64,000 bases of DNA from Desulfoluna spongiiphila (GTDB lineage: Bacteria; Desulfobacterota; Desulfobacteria; Desulfobacterales; Desulfolunaceae), in the NCBI RefSeq assembly GCF_900101345.1, contig NZ_FMUX01000001.1:554581-618580 (forward strand), read 5' to 3'. Position numbers and translations under genes: made by a program. Below are positions 16,579 to 25,885 of the stretch, in pieces (the first letter of the stretch is position 1; every line of letters begins with the position of its first letter). The notes under the pieces were generated by a model. The model did no database searches. It worked only from the letters and a program-made list of their open reading frames with translations, and was not told the DNA's origin.

Positions 16579-18531
16579 CTAACCCGGGCTCCGGGTCCCG
16601 GGCAGGTAGATCTCAAAAAGGGTTCCTCCGTTGTCACTTGTCACATCCATGTGGCCGTCGTGGTCCCGCACGGTGTTCCACACCACGGAGAGCCCCAGGC
16701 CGCTGCCGCTGCGTCCCAGCACCTTGCGCGAATAAAAGGGTTCGAAGAGCCTCTGAAGGTCGTCGGCAGGGATGACGGGGCCGGTGTCCCGGACGCGGAG
16801 CACGACGTACTCGCCCCGCGCAACGTCCCCACCCTCCTTGAAAGGACGATCCATGTAGACGTTTCGCGTGGAGATCGTGACGGTCCCGGCCCCGTCGATG
16901 GCTTCCGAGGCATTGGTCACGAGATTCATGATGCTCTTTCTGAGGTGGGAGGCAGAATAACGGGCGTTCAGGAGGTTTTCGTCCAGGTCCGGGACGTACC
17001 TCACCTCGGGGTACAGGTGTTCCAGCTTCCGGAACTCGGCCGAGGCAAGGCACTCCCGCACGCTAAGATTCAGGTTGTGCGCCCCCTTCTCCACGGCCGC
17101 GCCCCGGGCCACGGTGAGAAGGTCTGAGACGATCTCTGCAGCCCGCTCCCCGGACTGTTTGATCATCTTCACGGGCCGGGCCATGGGGCTGTCCTCCGGC
17201 ATGTCCATGAGGATCAGGTCCGGGTACCCCACAATGGCCGAGAGGATATTGTTGAGGTCATGGGCAATGCCGCTGACCATGACGCCCAACGATTCCATGC
17301 GCTTCATGCGGGAACTCCGCTCCCGGTTCTCCCTGGCCAGCTCCTCGGCCTCCTTTTTCCGGGTGATATCCCGTGAAATTCCCGCAATGCGACAGGTGGC
17401 GCCCTTTTCATCGATCATGGGGAACCACCTCACCTCGATCCACCGCACAGACCCGTCGGCCCATCGCACCCGAAAGGCGGGAAATCCGTCGGCACGGTCT
17501 CCATGATCCCGTTCTTTCATGAAGGCCTCCACCACCTGCCTGTCCTCGGAGACGATGTGCTCAAGCCAGGAGAGGGGGGCTTCATACAGACTCTCGCAGC
17601 TGTACCCCCACTGGGTTTCATAGGCAGGACTCACGTAGTGGACCACTTTCCAGTCCAGGGAACGGATCCAGAACACCTCGGTGATGTTCTCGGCAAGCTG
17701 GTGAAACCGCTGCTCACTCTCCCTGAACTTTCGGTTCCGGTCTTCAACCCTTCCCGTCAGGTCCTTTTTCTCCGCATAAAAGGCTCGTTTCTCGGCCTCA
17801 AAGTCCCTCAGGCGTTCCGCCATGGCGTTCAGGATCCCCATCTCATCGCGGCCCCCCACAGCCTCCGGCAGGACGCCCTCCCCCTTTCCGACCCGGCCTG
17901 CCAGGGCAGAGAGCCGGACAATGGGCCGGGTCAGGTACCGGGAAAACACAGCGACGGCCAAAGACCCCAGCAGGAGAAACACCAGGCCCATGGCCAGGGG
18001 CCCTGTGAGGCTTTGGTAAAGCGCCCTGTCCATGGCCCGGGTGGAAAGGGCCATGCGGACATACCCGATCACCTGCGTCTCCGAAGAGACCGAGGGCCGG
18101 ACCGTTTCGGTTCCACCGGCATGGACCACCGGGGCAAGAAAATCAAAGGCCACAAGCCGGTCGTTACGCGTCACGGCCATTTCGCGAAACCCCGTGCCCG
18201 CTCCGGGTACCCCGGGAAACGAGGCGTCCACCTCCCCTTGGCTGCTGTCCAGGATCACGCGCCCGGAGGCGTCATACACCGCCAGCAGCACCACATCGTC
18301 CAGGGATGCCGCGTGACGCACGGTCCGGTTTAGAAAAACCACATCCGAATTCAGGACACCGGCCCTGCAGGCCTGGCTCAGGGTCTCCACCATGACCCGC
18401 CCCTTCCCCCGTATGACATCGCGTATCACGGCCCTGTTCTCCAGGTGATTGCAGAAAGCCGCCACCAGGGAGAAAAGGGCCACCAGGGAAAGGAAAAAAA
18501 GCATCAGCTTGCATCGAAAAGATCTCATCAT
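16579..18531 (-). CDS. Orphan membrane PAS-containing sensor histidine kinase
   Basis: About 650 aa; the start is uncertain among GTG 18534, ATG 18531 and ATG 18528. A membrane helix at about 10-28, a periplasmic domain, a second helix (MGLVFLLLGSLAVAVFSRY), then HAMP, a PAS domain (FHQLAENITEVFWIRS...) with PAC, and a kinase core with H-box GIAHDLNNILSAIVG and G-box SGSGLGLSV. No response regulator is adjacent. It follows phaC by 63 bp on the same strand and may be co-transcribed with it. Confidence 0.9.
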   Translation of the reverse strand: MMRSFRCKLMLFFLSLVALFSLVAAFCNHLENRAVIRDVIRGKGRVMVETLSQACRAGVLNSDVVFLNRTVRHAASLDDVVLLAVYDASGRVILDSSQGEVDASFPGVPGAGTGFREMAVTRNDRLVAFDFLAPVVHAGGTETVRPSVSSETQVIGYVRMALSTRAMDRALYQSLTGPLAMGLVFLLLGSLAVAVFSRYLTRPIVRLSALAGRVGKGEGVLPEAVGGRDEMGILNAMAERLRDFEAEKRAFYAEKKDLTGRVEDRNRKFRESEQRFHQLAENITEVFWIRSLDWKVVHYVSPAYETQWGYSCESLYEAPLSWLEHIVSEDRQVVEAFMKERDHGDRADGFPAFRVRWADGSVRWIEVRWFPMIDEKGATCRIAGISRDITRKKEAEELARENRERSSRMKRMESLGVMVSGIAHDLNNILSAIVGYPDLILMDMPEDSPMARPVKMIKQSGERAAEIVSDLLTVARGAAVEKGAHNLNLSVRECLASAEFRKLEHLYPEVRYVPDLDENLLNARYSASHLRKSIMNLVTNASEAIDGAGTVTISTRNVYMDRPFKEGGDVARGEYVVLRVRDTGPVIPADDLQRLFEPFYSRKVLGRSGSGLGLSVVWNTVRDHDGHMDVTSDNGGTLFEIYLPGTRSPG

Positions 18532-18594
18532 CACGGGTCCCCCGCGGGTCGGCAGCTACGGCCGATCCACATGTCGTTCATTCGGACGGAGCCC

Positions 18595-20328
18595 TTACCG
18601 TCCGAACACGTAATCCCCCGGAGCCGAACAGCCCCTCCCCATGCCTGTGAACCGGCCCATGGAAGGGGGTGGCCCCTTTTTCCCCGACCCTCCCAGGAGC
18701 CACTTCTGCCAGTCCACCCACCAGGAGCCTTCCTTGACGGGGGTGTCATGGTACCAATGCCCCGGCGGCATGAAGCGCTGCCCCTCCCGCGTTGTGGCGA
18801 TGCGGTACGAACGCCCTGGGTGGCCGGGCTCGCTCACGATGCCTGCGTTGTGCCCTCCCCGTGTCAGCACGAAGGTGACGGACCGGGCGTCCGAGGAGAG
18901 GTGAAACTTGTACACCGAGGTCCAGGGAGCCACATGGTCCTGCTCCGTTGCCACGAGAAAGACCGGCTCATGGATGTCGCTGATCACCACCGGGCGGCCC
19001 TTGACCCGGAAACGCCCTTCAAAAAAGTCGTTGTTCAAGAAGAGATCCCGGAGGTACCTGTTGTGCATGCGGCTCGGCATGCGGGTGGCATCGGCGTTCC
19101 AGGTCATCAGGTCGTTTAAGGGCTCCCGGATCCCTTTGAGGTACCGGTTCACCCAGGTTCCCCAGACGAGATCGTAGGCCCGGAGCATCTGGAAGGCGGC
19201 GGCCATCTGCCCGGTGTCCAGGTAGCCCTGGAACCGGATGATGTCCTCTAAAAAACTCAGCTGGGCGTGGCCGATAAAGAGCATGAGCTCTCCTGCCTCG
19301 GTAAAGTCGGTCTGGGCGGCCAGAAAGGTCAGGCTTTTCAGACGATCGTCCCCGTCCCTTGCCATGGCCGAGGCAGCCATGGCAAGGATGGTGCCTCCCA
19401 GGCAGTAGCCCACGGCATGGACCTTCTTCCCGGGAATCACCTCCTCGACTTTCTCCACCGCATCCATCACCCCCAGCTCGATATAGTCCTCAAGGTCCGT
19501 CTCCCGGTCCTCGTAGCCCGGGTTCTTCCAGGAGATCATGAACACGGTGTGTCCGCGGTCCACCAGGTACTTCACCATGGAATTTTGAGGGGACAGATCA
19601 AGGATATAGTACTTCATGATCCACGCCGGAATGATCAGCACCGGGTTGTCCACCACCTCTTTGGTGGTGGGGCGATACTGGATCAACTCCATGAGGCGGT
19701 TGCGGTAAATGACCTCCCCCGGGGTGACGGCAAGGTCCCTGCCCACCTCCAGGCCGGGTTCGTCCCGACGCACGGGCCCGCCGCACAGCCGCATCAGGTC
19801 CTCCATCCAGAAGAGCCCTCCGCGAACCAGGTTCCCGCCCCCCTCGTCTGCGGTCAGGCGCAACAGCTCCGGGTTGGTCCACAGGTGATTGCAGGGAGAA
19901 TAAAACGCCAGCATCTCCCGGCCGATAAAGGAGATAAATGCCTGGTGCCGGGGCTTCATGCCGGGCACATCCGTGGCATAGGCCTCCCACCAGAGGCACC
20001 CCTTTTCGTAAAGCACCCGCATGCTGCGATAGGGTTCCGCATCCCAGGCCGGGTCGTCAAACCGGCACCGGGAACGTTCCCGTCCTGCCGGCGCTTCCGT
20101 TCCGGGCCGGGGGCTGGCCCCTTCGGCCAGGGCCTCGGCCGCCAGCCCCCAGAACCCGGTCCACAAGGCGGCCTGGGTGCCCGGCGAGTTGGCCAGGTGA
20201 AGGAGCCAGTCGCTGAAGGCCAGCCCCGTGGCCACGGGGGAAAAATTCATGGTCCACCGTCCCTGAACAGCATGCCAGAGGCTGTCCAGTTCCTGGAAAG
20301 CCCGGTTTTCGGGTCTCTCTCGCGTCAT
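18595..20328 (-). CDS. phaC: Poly(3-hydroxyalkanoate) synthase, class I-like
   Basis: 577 aa from ATG 20328, preceded by AAGGGG with 7-nt spacing; an upstream ATG at 20370 has no ribosome site. PhaC N-terminal domain followed by an alpha/beta hydrolase fold. The lipase-like box is GYCLGG with the catalytic Cys near 309; the catalytic Asp and His are in EQDHVAP and GGHNAG. It polymerises 3-hydroxyacyl-CoA into storage granules. No phaA, phaB or phasin gene is nearby. Confidence 0.93.
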   Translation of the reverse strand: MTRERPENRAFQELDSLWHAVQGRWTMNFSPVATGLAFSDWLLHLANSPGTQAALWTGFWGLAAEALAEGASPRPGTEAPAGRERSRCRFDDPAWDAEPYRSMRVLYEKGCLWWEAYATDVPGMKPRHQAFISFIGREMLAFYSPCNHLWTNPELLRLTADEGGGNLVRGGLFWMEDLMRLCGGPVRRDEPGLEVGRDLAVTPGEVIYRNRLMELIQYRPTTKEVVDNPVLIIPAWIMKYYILDLSPQNSMVKYLVDRGHTVFMISWKNPGYEDRETDLEDYIELGVMDAVEKVEEVIPGKKVHAVGYCLGGTILAMAASAMARDGDDRLKSLTFLAAQTDFTEAGELMLFIGHAQLSFLEDIIRFQGYLDTGQMAAAFQMLRAYDLVWGTWVNRYLKGIREPLNDLMTWNADATRMPSRMHNRYLRDLFLNNDFFEGRFRVKGRPVVISDIHEPVFLVATEQDHVAPWTSVYKFHLSSDARSVTFVLTRGGHNAGIVSEPGHPGRSYRIATTREGQRFMPPGHWYHDTPVKEGSWWVDWQKWLLGGSGKKGPPPSMGRFTGMGRGCSAPGDYVFGR

Positions 20329-20540
20329 TGGGGTCACCCCTTGGTGTCTGGTGATAAACGATTCGGCCATGCCTGTGGCCCGGGGGATAGTCCATGGATG
20401 ATGTCTATGCGAAGGGGGCGTTGCATTGAATCAATCGATTTGAGGAAGAGGGGAGCTTGTGATAGCAGATTCTGTCGTCCCTCATTTTACAATGAAGCAT
20501 ACCGAAAAACCATCACAGAAAACGCCAAAGGAGGCGAACC

Positions 20541-21377
20541 GTGAAACGTGGAATCTGGATACTTGCGGCCCTACTGGCCTGGGCGGTCTCGCCGGTGAGC
20601 GCCGACCTTCGGGCAGAAAACTGGAATGCCTTTGCCCCCTTAAAAGGAGAACTCACCATCTCCGGCGGCACAGCCCACATCCCCGTCATGAAAACCCTTT
20701 CCACCGAGATCATGAAGGCCAGCCCCGCCATCAGGATCTCCATTGCAGGAGGCGGATCCGGCCTCGGCATCAAACAGGTGGGTGAAGGCATCGTGGCCAT
20801 CGGCAACTCGGGAAGGTCGCCGAAACCCCGGGAAATCGAAAAATACGGCCTTGTCCTGCATCGGTGGGCCGTGGACGGCGTGGCCGTTGCCGTGCACCCG
20901 GACAACCCGGTTCACGCCCTCACCACCGCCCAGTTGAAGGCGATCTACGCAGGCACCCTCACCAGCTGGAAAACCCTTGGCGGCCCGGACCGCGCCATCA
21001 ACCTCTACACCCGGGACGCCTCGAGCGGCACCCGCTCCGTCTTCTGGAAAAAGGCCCTCGGCAAAGGGGAGATCCACGCCAAGGCCAACTTCGTCAAGTC
21101 CAACGGGGCCATGAAAAGCGCCCTGGCCGGAGACCCCTACGGCATCGGGTACCTCTCCGTGGGCCACCTGGACGCCTCGGTAACAGGCCTTGCCATCGAC
21201 GGAGTGGCCCCCACCCTTGCCAACGTAAAATCAGGCACCTACGCCATTGCCCGCGGCCTGTTCAGCAACACCAAAGGTGAGGCAAGAGGCCTTGCCCGCG
21301 CCTTCATCGACGCCCTCTACTCCCCCCGGGGCCAGGAGATCATCGCCGCAAAAGGCTTTATTCCGGTGAAGGGATAA
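20541..21377 (+). CDS. pstS: Phosphate ABC transporter substrate-binding protein PstS
   Basis: 278 aa. GTG 20541 follows AAAGGAGG. Signal peptide to about residue 21 (ending SPVSA). Phosphate-binding loops GGGSG and DASSGTRS are visible. It is short for PstS. Separated from pstC by a 405-bp gap made almost wholly of repeat elements. Confidence 0.9.
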   Translation: MKRGIWILAALLAWAVSPVSADLRAENWNAFAPLKGELTISGGTAHIPVMKTLSTEIMKASPAIRISIAGGGSGLGIKQVGEGIVAIGNSGRSPKPREIEKYGLVLHRWAVDGVAVAVHPDNPVHALTTAQLKAIYAGTLTSWKTLGGPDRAINLYTRDASSGTRSVFWKKALGKGEIHAKANFVKSNGAMKSALAGDPYGIGYLSVGHLDASVTGLAIDGVAPTLANVKSGTYAIARGLFSNTKGEARGLARAFIDALYSPRGQEIIAAKGFIPVKG

Positions 21378-21445
21378 TCAGAATACCTCCGGTTGGGTTT
21401 TACAAACAGGCCTTGCTTTTGTAACGACTCACATGCGAAAAAACA

Positions 21446-21634
21446 GCCTCCGGCGGCAAGGTGTGCCACCTTGAAAGCAGGTTGCAAATGCAATTTCCCC
21501 TTCGTTCCTCAGGGGAAATCACATCTGCCTTTCATTCAATGCCTCATGAGGGCATCGTGCCAAATAGCTGTTTGTCAAACCCGCTTTTTATAAATACAGG
21601 TAAAAGCTTGGCACCCGGCAGGGCTGCCCGAGGC
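21446..21634 (+). repeat. Intergenic structured repeat, copy C
   Basis: Full-length copy inside the pst operon: GCCTCCGGCGGCAAGGTG at the left, hairpin AAGGTG/CACCTT (compare GAGGTG/CACCTC in copy B), conserved TTCGTTCCTC loop, TGTTTGTCAAAC. The right end is slightly decayed (CTGCCCGAGGC). Confidence 0.88.
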
Positions 21635-21648
21635 ATCTTTAACCGGGC

Positions 21649-21773
21649 TGCCTCCAAGGGCAAGGGGTGCCGCCACCTTAAAAACAAGTTGCGGATGCCC
21701 TCTCCCTGAGGAACGAAGGGAGAGGGCATTCGCTATCTGGGGTTCAGGGGATCATCCCCTGGCCGCCGGAGGC
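21649..21773 (+). repeat. Intergenic structured repeat, copy C2 (alternative right module)
   Basis: A second element directly follows copy C. It has a 17-bp stem (21691-21707 with 21717-21733) around the loop GAGGAACGA, then the hairpin CAGGGGATCATCCCCTG and the end CCGCCGGAGGC. GGAGG at 21768-21772 is placed to serve as the ribosome site of pstC at 21783. Confidence 0.85.
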
Positions 21774-21782
21774 ACGCTTTTC

Positions 21783-22649
21783 ATGCTCGTTACCCCCAAA
21801 AGATGCCACGAGTGGATCGGTGAGGGGGCTGCCGCTTGGGCCGCCTTCGTCACCATGGGCCTGACCCTTGCCATCTTCGGGTTCATGGGCTGGCTGGCTC
21901 TCCCCCTTCTGGAGCAGGGGACCTTTGCCACCCTTCTGACCCCGGTGTGGCAACCGGGTCAGGGGCGCTTCGGACTCCTGCCCATGATCGGGGGTACCCT
22001 GGCCGTGGCCCTTCCCGCCACCCTTCTGGCCTTTCCCATGAGCCTCGGCTTTGCCTGCTTTGCCACCCACCTGGCCCCTGTCCGGCTCCGAAAAGGGCTC
22101 AAGGCCCTGGCCAGCCTCATGACCGGCATCCCCACCGTGGTCTACGGGTTCTCCGCCGTCTTTCTCCTCGTCCCCCTGGTCCGGCAGCTGGGAGGACGGG
22201 GTTCCGGCTTCTCCATTGTAGCCGCCGTCCTTGTGCTGGCCCTGCTCATCAGCCCCACCATGATCCTGATCCTCATCAGCGCCTTTGAAGCCTTGCCCCG
22301 GCAGTGGCTGCGCAGCTTCGCGGCCATGGGCGCCACCCCGGAAGAGACCGTGTGGGGGCTCCTCTTGCCCCAGTCCACCCGGGCCATGGCAGGGGCCCTG
22401 CTCCTGGGCCTGGGCCGGGCCACCGGGGACACCCTCATCGCCCTGATGCTGGCCGGCAACGCCGTCCTTGCCCCCGGCGATCCCCTGGGACCGGCCCGCA
22501 CCCTTACCAGCCACATCGCCCTGGTCATGGCCGCAGACTTCGACAGCCCGGAGTTTCGTTCGGTCTTTGCCTGCGGGATCCTGCTCTACCTGCTGATCTT
22601 TGCCCTGACACTTCTTGTGAGGCGCCTCACAAGGAGGCCGGAAGCATGA
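21783..22649 (+). CDS. pstC: Phosphate ABC transporter permease PstC
   Basis: 288 aa, six predicted membrane helices. Contains the permease EAA-type loop (AAMGATPEETVWGLLLP). The only plausible Shine-Dalgarno is the GGAGG of the repeat end, 10 nt upstream of ATG 21783. Its stop overlaps the pstA start (ATGA). Confidence 0.9.
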   Translation: MLVTPKRCHEWIGEGAAAWAAFVTMGLTLAIFGFMGWLALPLLEQGTFATLLTPVWQPGQGRFGLLPMIGGTLAVALPATLLAFPMSLGFACFATHLAPVRLRKGLKALASLMTGIPTVVYGFSAVFLLVPLVRQLGGRGSGFSIVAAVLVLALLISPTMILILISAFEALPRQWLRSFAAMGATPEETVWGLLLPQSTRAMAGALLLGLGRATGDTLIALMLAGNAVLAPGDPLGPARTLTSHIALVMAADFDSPEFRSVFACGILLYLLIFALTLLVRRLTRRPEA

Positions 22650-23521
22650 CCCCTGTAAAACGCGCCATGGTATACGGTAGCGCCCTGGTCTCCACCCTGC
22701 TCCTTCTGTCCGGGGCGGGCTGCTTTCTGGGGTACATCGTCCTCAAGGGACTGCCCGCCCTGAAGGTGTCCCTCATCTTCGGCGAGGTGTCGCCCTGGGA
22801 GGCCCTCACCCTTGCCACCCGGGTCTTTGACGGACTCTTCCCCGCCATCTGCGGCACCCTCTGCCTGGTGCTGCTCTCCGTGACCCTGGCCCTTCCCACA
22901 GGCATCCTCACCGGCATCTGGCTCTGCCACTTCGGCACCCCCAAGACCCGGGCCGCCCTCTCCCTGTGCATCGACACCCTGGCCGGGGTCCCGTCCATCG
23001 TGGTAGGGCTCTTCGGGTTCTCCTTTGCCATCCTCCTGCACAAAATCAGCGGGGGAGCCCTGGGACCCGGCCTGTGCGTGGCGGCCCTGACCCTCTCGGT
23101 GCTGGTGCTTCCCGGCATTGTCCGGAACACCCAGCTGGCCCTTGCGGCCATCGACCAGGAGACCCGGCAGGTGGTGGCGGCCATGGGAGCCACCCCGGTG
23201 CAGGCCATCTTCAGGGTTTACCTCCCCATGGCCTCCACCGGCATCTTTCGGGGGGCCATCCTGGCCCTGGGACGATGCGCCGAGGACACCGCCGCCATCA
23301 TGCTCACCGGGGTGGTGGCCTCCGCCGGGGTGCCTTACGCCCTCTTCGGGCGGTTCGAAGCCCTCTCCTTTACGGTCTTTACCATCGCCTCGGAGTACAC
23401 CGGCCCCGAAGAGCTTGCCAGGGGCTACGGGGCCGCCTTGCTCCTGCTCCTGCTCTGTGCCGGTCTTTTCGGCCTCTCCGCATGGATCACCAAACGCCTT
23501 GGCCCTGGCAACCATACATAA
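22646..23521 (+). CDS. pstA: Phosphate ABC transporter permease PstA
   Basis: 291 aa. ATG 22646 overlaps the pstC stop by 4 nt and follows AAGGAGG at 22631-22637. Six membrane helices and the EAA loop AAMGATPVQAIFRVYLP. Translationally coupled to pstC. Confidence 0.92.
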   Translation: MTPVKRAMVYGSALVSTLLLLSGAGCFLGYIVLKGLPALKVSLIFGEVSPWEALTLATRVFDGLFPAICGTLCLVLLSVTLALPTGILTGIWLCHFGTPKTRAALSLCIDTLAGVPSIVVGLFGFSFAILLHKISGGALGPGLCVAALTLSVLVLPGIVRNTQLALAAIDQETRQVVAAMGATPVQAIFRVYLPMASTGIFRGAILALGRCAEDTAAIMLTGVVASAGVPYALFGRFEALSFTVFTIASEYTGPEELARGYGAALLLLLLCAGLFGLSAWITKRLGPGNHT

Positions 23522-23541
23522 AAGACAGCTATTCAATGTAT

Positions 23542-23711
23542 GCCTCCGGCGGCCCTGCCGGGGCCCAAACCTTTGAAAAATTTGACAAACAGACTTAAAA
23601 AACAGACCCCATTTAACCTGAATCAATGGCGAATGTGATTTTCCCTGAGGAACGAAGGGGAAAACGCATTCGCAACCTGCTTTCAAGGTGGCACACCTTG
23701 CCGCCGGAGGC
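23542..23711 (-). repeat. Intergenic structured repeat, copy D (reverse orientation)
   Basis: 170 bp, reverse of copy B: the right half (CCCTGCCGGGG, then TTTGAAAAATTTGACAAAC) comes first, then a hairpin with loop TGAGGAACGAAG and CAAGGTGGCACACCTTG. It separates pstA from pstB within the operon. Confidence 0.92.
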
Positions 23712-23745
23712 AGTTTTTTACAATAAAAGAGAGCAGCAGACGCCC

Positions 23746-24444
23746 ATGAAACTATCGATCCATGACCTCTCCTTTCGCTATGGTCCCCACACCATCCTGG
23801 ACACCGTCTCCATGGAGGTTCCGGAAGGATCCCTCACGGCCGTCACCGGCCCCTCCGGGGAAGGCAAATCCACTCTCCTTTCGGTGATCAACCACCTCTG
23901 GTCCCCCGAGGAAGGGGCCCGGGTCACCGGCTCGGCCAGGGCGCGCTTTCACGACGGGGAGGTGGACCTTCTGGGCAGCGGACTCGACCTGCCCGCCCTG
24001 AGGCGCAAGGCGGCCATGGTCTTTCAGTCACCGTCCCCCCTTCCCTTCTCGATTTTCAAAAACGTCTCCCTGCCCCTCTCCTTTGCGGGGATACGAAAAA
24101 AAGAGGACGTCCACCGGCGGGTGCAGCGCGCCCTCACCCGGGCCGGCCTCTGGGAAGAGGTAGACAACCGGCTCCACACGCCTGCCACACGCCTCTCAGG
24201 TGGACAGCAGCAGCGCCTGGCCCTGGCCCGGGCCCTGGTTACCGAGCCTGAAATCCTGCTCCTGGACGAGCCCACCTCGGCCCTGGACGAAAGGAGCCGG
24301 GACCACATCGAATCACAGCTCCTGGAACTCAAGGGCCACTGCACCATCCTTCTCGTCTCCCACTCCGAGGCCCAGGTGAGCCGCCTTGCCGATGGGGTCT
24401 ACCGGCTCACCGGGGGGCACCTTGAAGCCCTTCAGGACGGCTGA
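23746..24444 (+). CDS. pstB: Phosphate ABC transporter ATPase PstB
   Basis: 232 aa from ATG 23746; a longer in-frame opening would run through repeat D and is not real. Walker A GPSGEGKST (Glu in place of the common Cys), Q-loop VFQSPSPLPFS, signature LSGGQQQRLALARAL, Walker B ILLLDEP. Slightly shorter than the usual 250 aa. No phoU follows. Confidence 0.92.
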   Translation: MKLSIHDLSFRYGPHTILDTVSMEVPEGSLTAVTGPSGEGKSTLLSVINHLWSPEEGARVTGSARARFHDGEVDLLGSGLDLPALRRKAAMVFQSPSPLPFSIFKNVSLPLSFAGIRKKEDVHRRVQRALTRAGLWEEVDNRLHTPATRLSGGQQQRLALARALVTEPEILLLDEPTSALDERSRDHIESQLLELKGHCTILLVSHSEAQVSRLADGVYRLTGGHLEALQDG

Positions 24445-24655
24445 CCCCGGGACGAATGGGTGGGCGTCATTTTGCAGATCCGCCTTGAAAATGCCTCTCC
24501 GACTGCTATAATGACAAAAACGTTTCATCGCATTGATTCCACGAGAAATAAGCGCCCGCGCCTGTCGCATCCCGCCCCTTGCGCCAAGGGCATATCCGCC
24601 CTCACACCGGGATCCGGGCCTCTCTTTCATCACCACCTAAAAAAGGAATCGCCTG

Positions 24656-25624
24656 ATGTTAGCAGTGGGTCTGCAGGGAAGCCCTAGAAAAGGGGGCAAC
24701 AACAATCACACCCTGGGTCTCTTCCTCGACCGCTTAAAAAGTCGCGGTTTTCAAACAGAGACCCTGCCCATCCCTCAAATGAAATTCGCATTCTGTATCG
24801 GCTGCGGATCGTGTGAAAAGAGCGGCTGGTGCATCTTTGAAGATGACTACGCCTTGAAAATCGCCCCCATGCTCCGCCGGGCGGAGGTGGTTGTCATGGC
24901 CTCTCCCGTCTACTTCTACGGCCCGTCGGGACAGCTCAAGTCCGCCATGGACCGGGGGCAGATGTTCTGGTCCCGGAAGTACCGGCTCAAGCTGAGCGAC
25001 CCCGGCAAAAAAAGACGCCGGGGGTATATCCTCTCGTCGGCGGCCACCCACGGAGACGATCTCTTTACCTCCTTTGTGCTGAACGCCCGCTACTTCTTTG
25101 ATGCCATCGACGCCACCTACGCAGGAGCCCTGACCTTTCGCGGGGCCGAAGGCAAAGGGGTCCTGGCCGGACGCGCAGACACGGAGAAAAGGGTCTATGC
25201 CGCTGCCGACCTTGCCGCAGGCCCCCTCTTCCCGCCAAAGCACCACATCCTTTTTGTCTGCAGGGACGGCGCCGTCAAAAGCCGAATCGCCTGGGCCCTT
25301 GCCATGGCACTCTCCCCGTCCACCATCTGGGTCAGCCATGCCGGCACCGAGCCCGGGGCCCACCTCAAGGTCCGGTGCGATGCCTGGATGGAGCGCAAAA
25401 AAACGGACATCAGATACATCCCGATCTTTGATCTCAACGAAAGCCTGGACACATTTTCGCCAAATTTGATAGTGGATATGGATGGATCGTTGACCGACAA
25501 CCCGATGGCAACAGCCGATATCACCTGGGACCTGCCCGCGTCTCCCCCTGAAAACGACGACGAGGCCATGGCCCTCATCCGGCAGGTGGAAACCCGCGTC
25601 CGAAAACTCCTGGCCTCCCTGTGA
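24656..25624 (+). CDS. Fusion: Isf-type flavin reductase plus degenerate LMW-phosphatase/ArsC-like domain
   Basis: 322 aa. Residues 1-190 are an NADPH-dependent FMN reductase/iron-sulfur flavoprotein domain with the Cys motif CIGCGSCEKSGWC (47-59) and flavin loop GSPRKGGNNN. Residues about 195-322 resemble low-molecular-weight tyrosine phosphatase/arsenate reductase: ILFVCRDGAVKSR, where the catalytic CX5R loop reads C-RDGAV-K, so the essential Arg is Lys. Catalysis by the second domain is doubtful. Possible role in metal or redox detoxification; function unknown. Confidence 0.8.
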   Translation: MLAVGLQGSPRKGGNNNHTLGLFLDRLKSRGFQTETLPIPQMKFAFCIGCGSCEKSGWCIFEDDYALKIAPMLRRAEVVVMASPVYFYGPSGQLKSAMDRGQMFWSRKYRLKLSDPGKKRRRGYILSSAATHGDDLFTSFVLNARYFFDAIDATYAGALTFRGAEGKGVLAGRADTEKRVYAAADLAAGPLFPPKHHILFVCRDGAVKSRIAWALAMALSPSTIWVSHAGTEPGAHLKVRCDAWMERKKTDIRYIPIFDLNESLDTFSPNLIVDMDGSLTDNPMATADITWDLPASPPENDDEAMALIRQVETRVRKLLASL

Positions 25625-25885
25625 CACCAGGGGCTATAGGTGTCTCACGGCAGCCATGAGACAAAACGATCCACCCGGGTCCACCTGATACAGATCTGGC
25701 CCCCGTGGCCCCGGCAGGTGCCTGCGCCCCCTGGCCGAAAAGGATGATAAATCCGCACATTCCCATTTTATTGCCAGTCCTGGCATGCAAGATGCTTTAC
25801 CCTTACCCCATGAGCCGCCCCCGGCATTGCCAGCCAGGGGCCACGCACCGACGCTTCGGCGCCCAACAGAGGAAACGGACACGTC

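Noticed and set aside
23626..23745. Longer N-terminus of PstB
   Set aside because: The extra codons are repeat sequence; the ATP-binding domain starts properly at ATG 23746.
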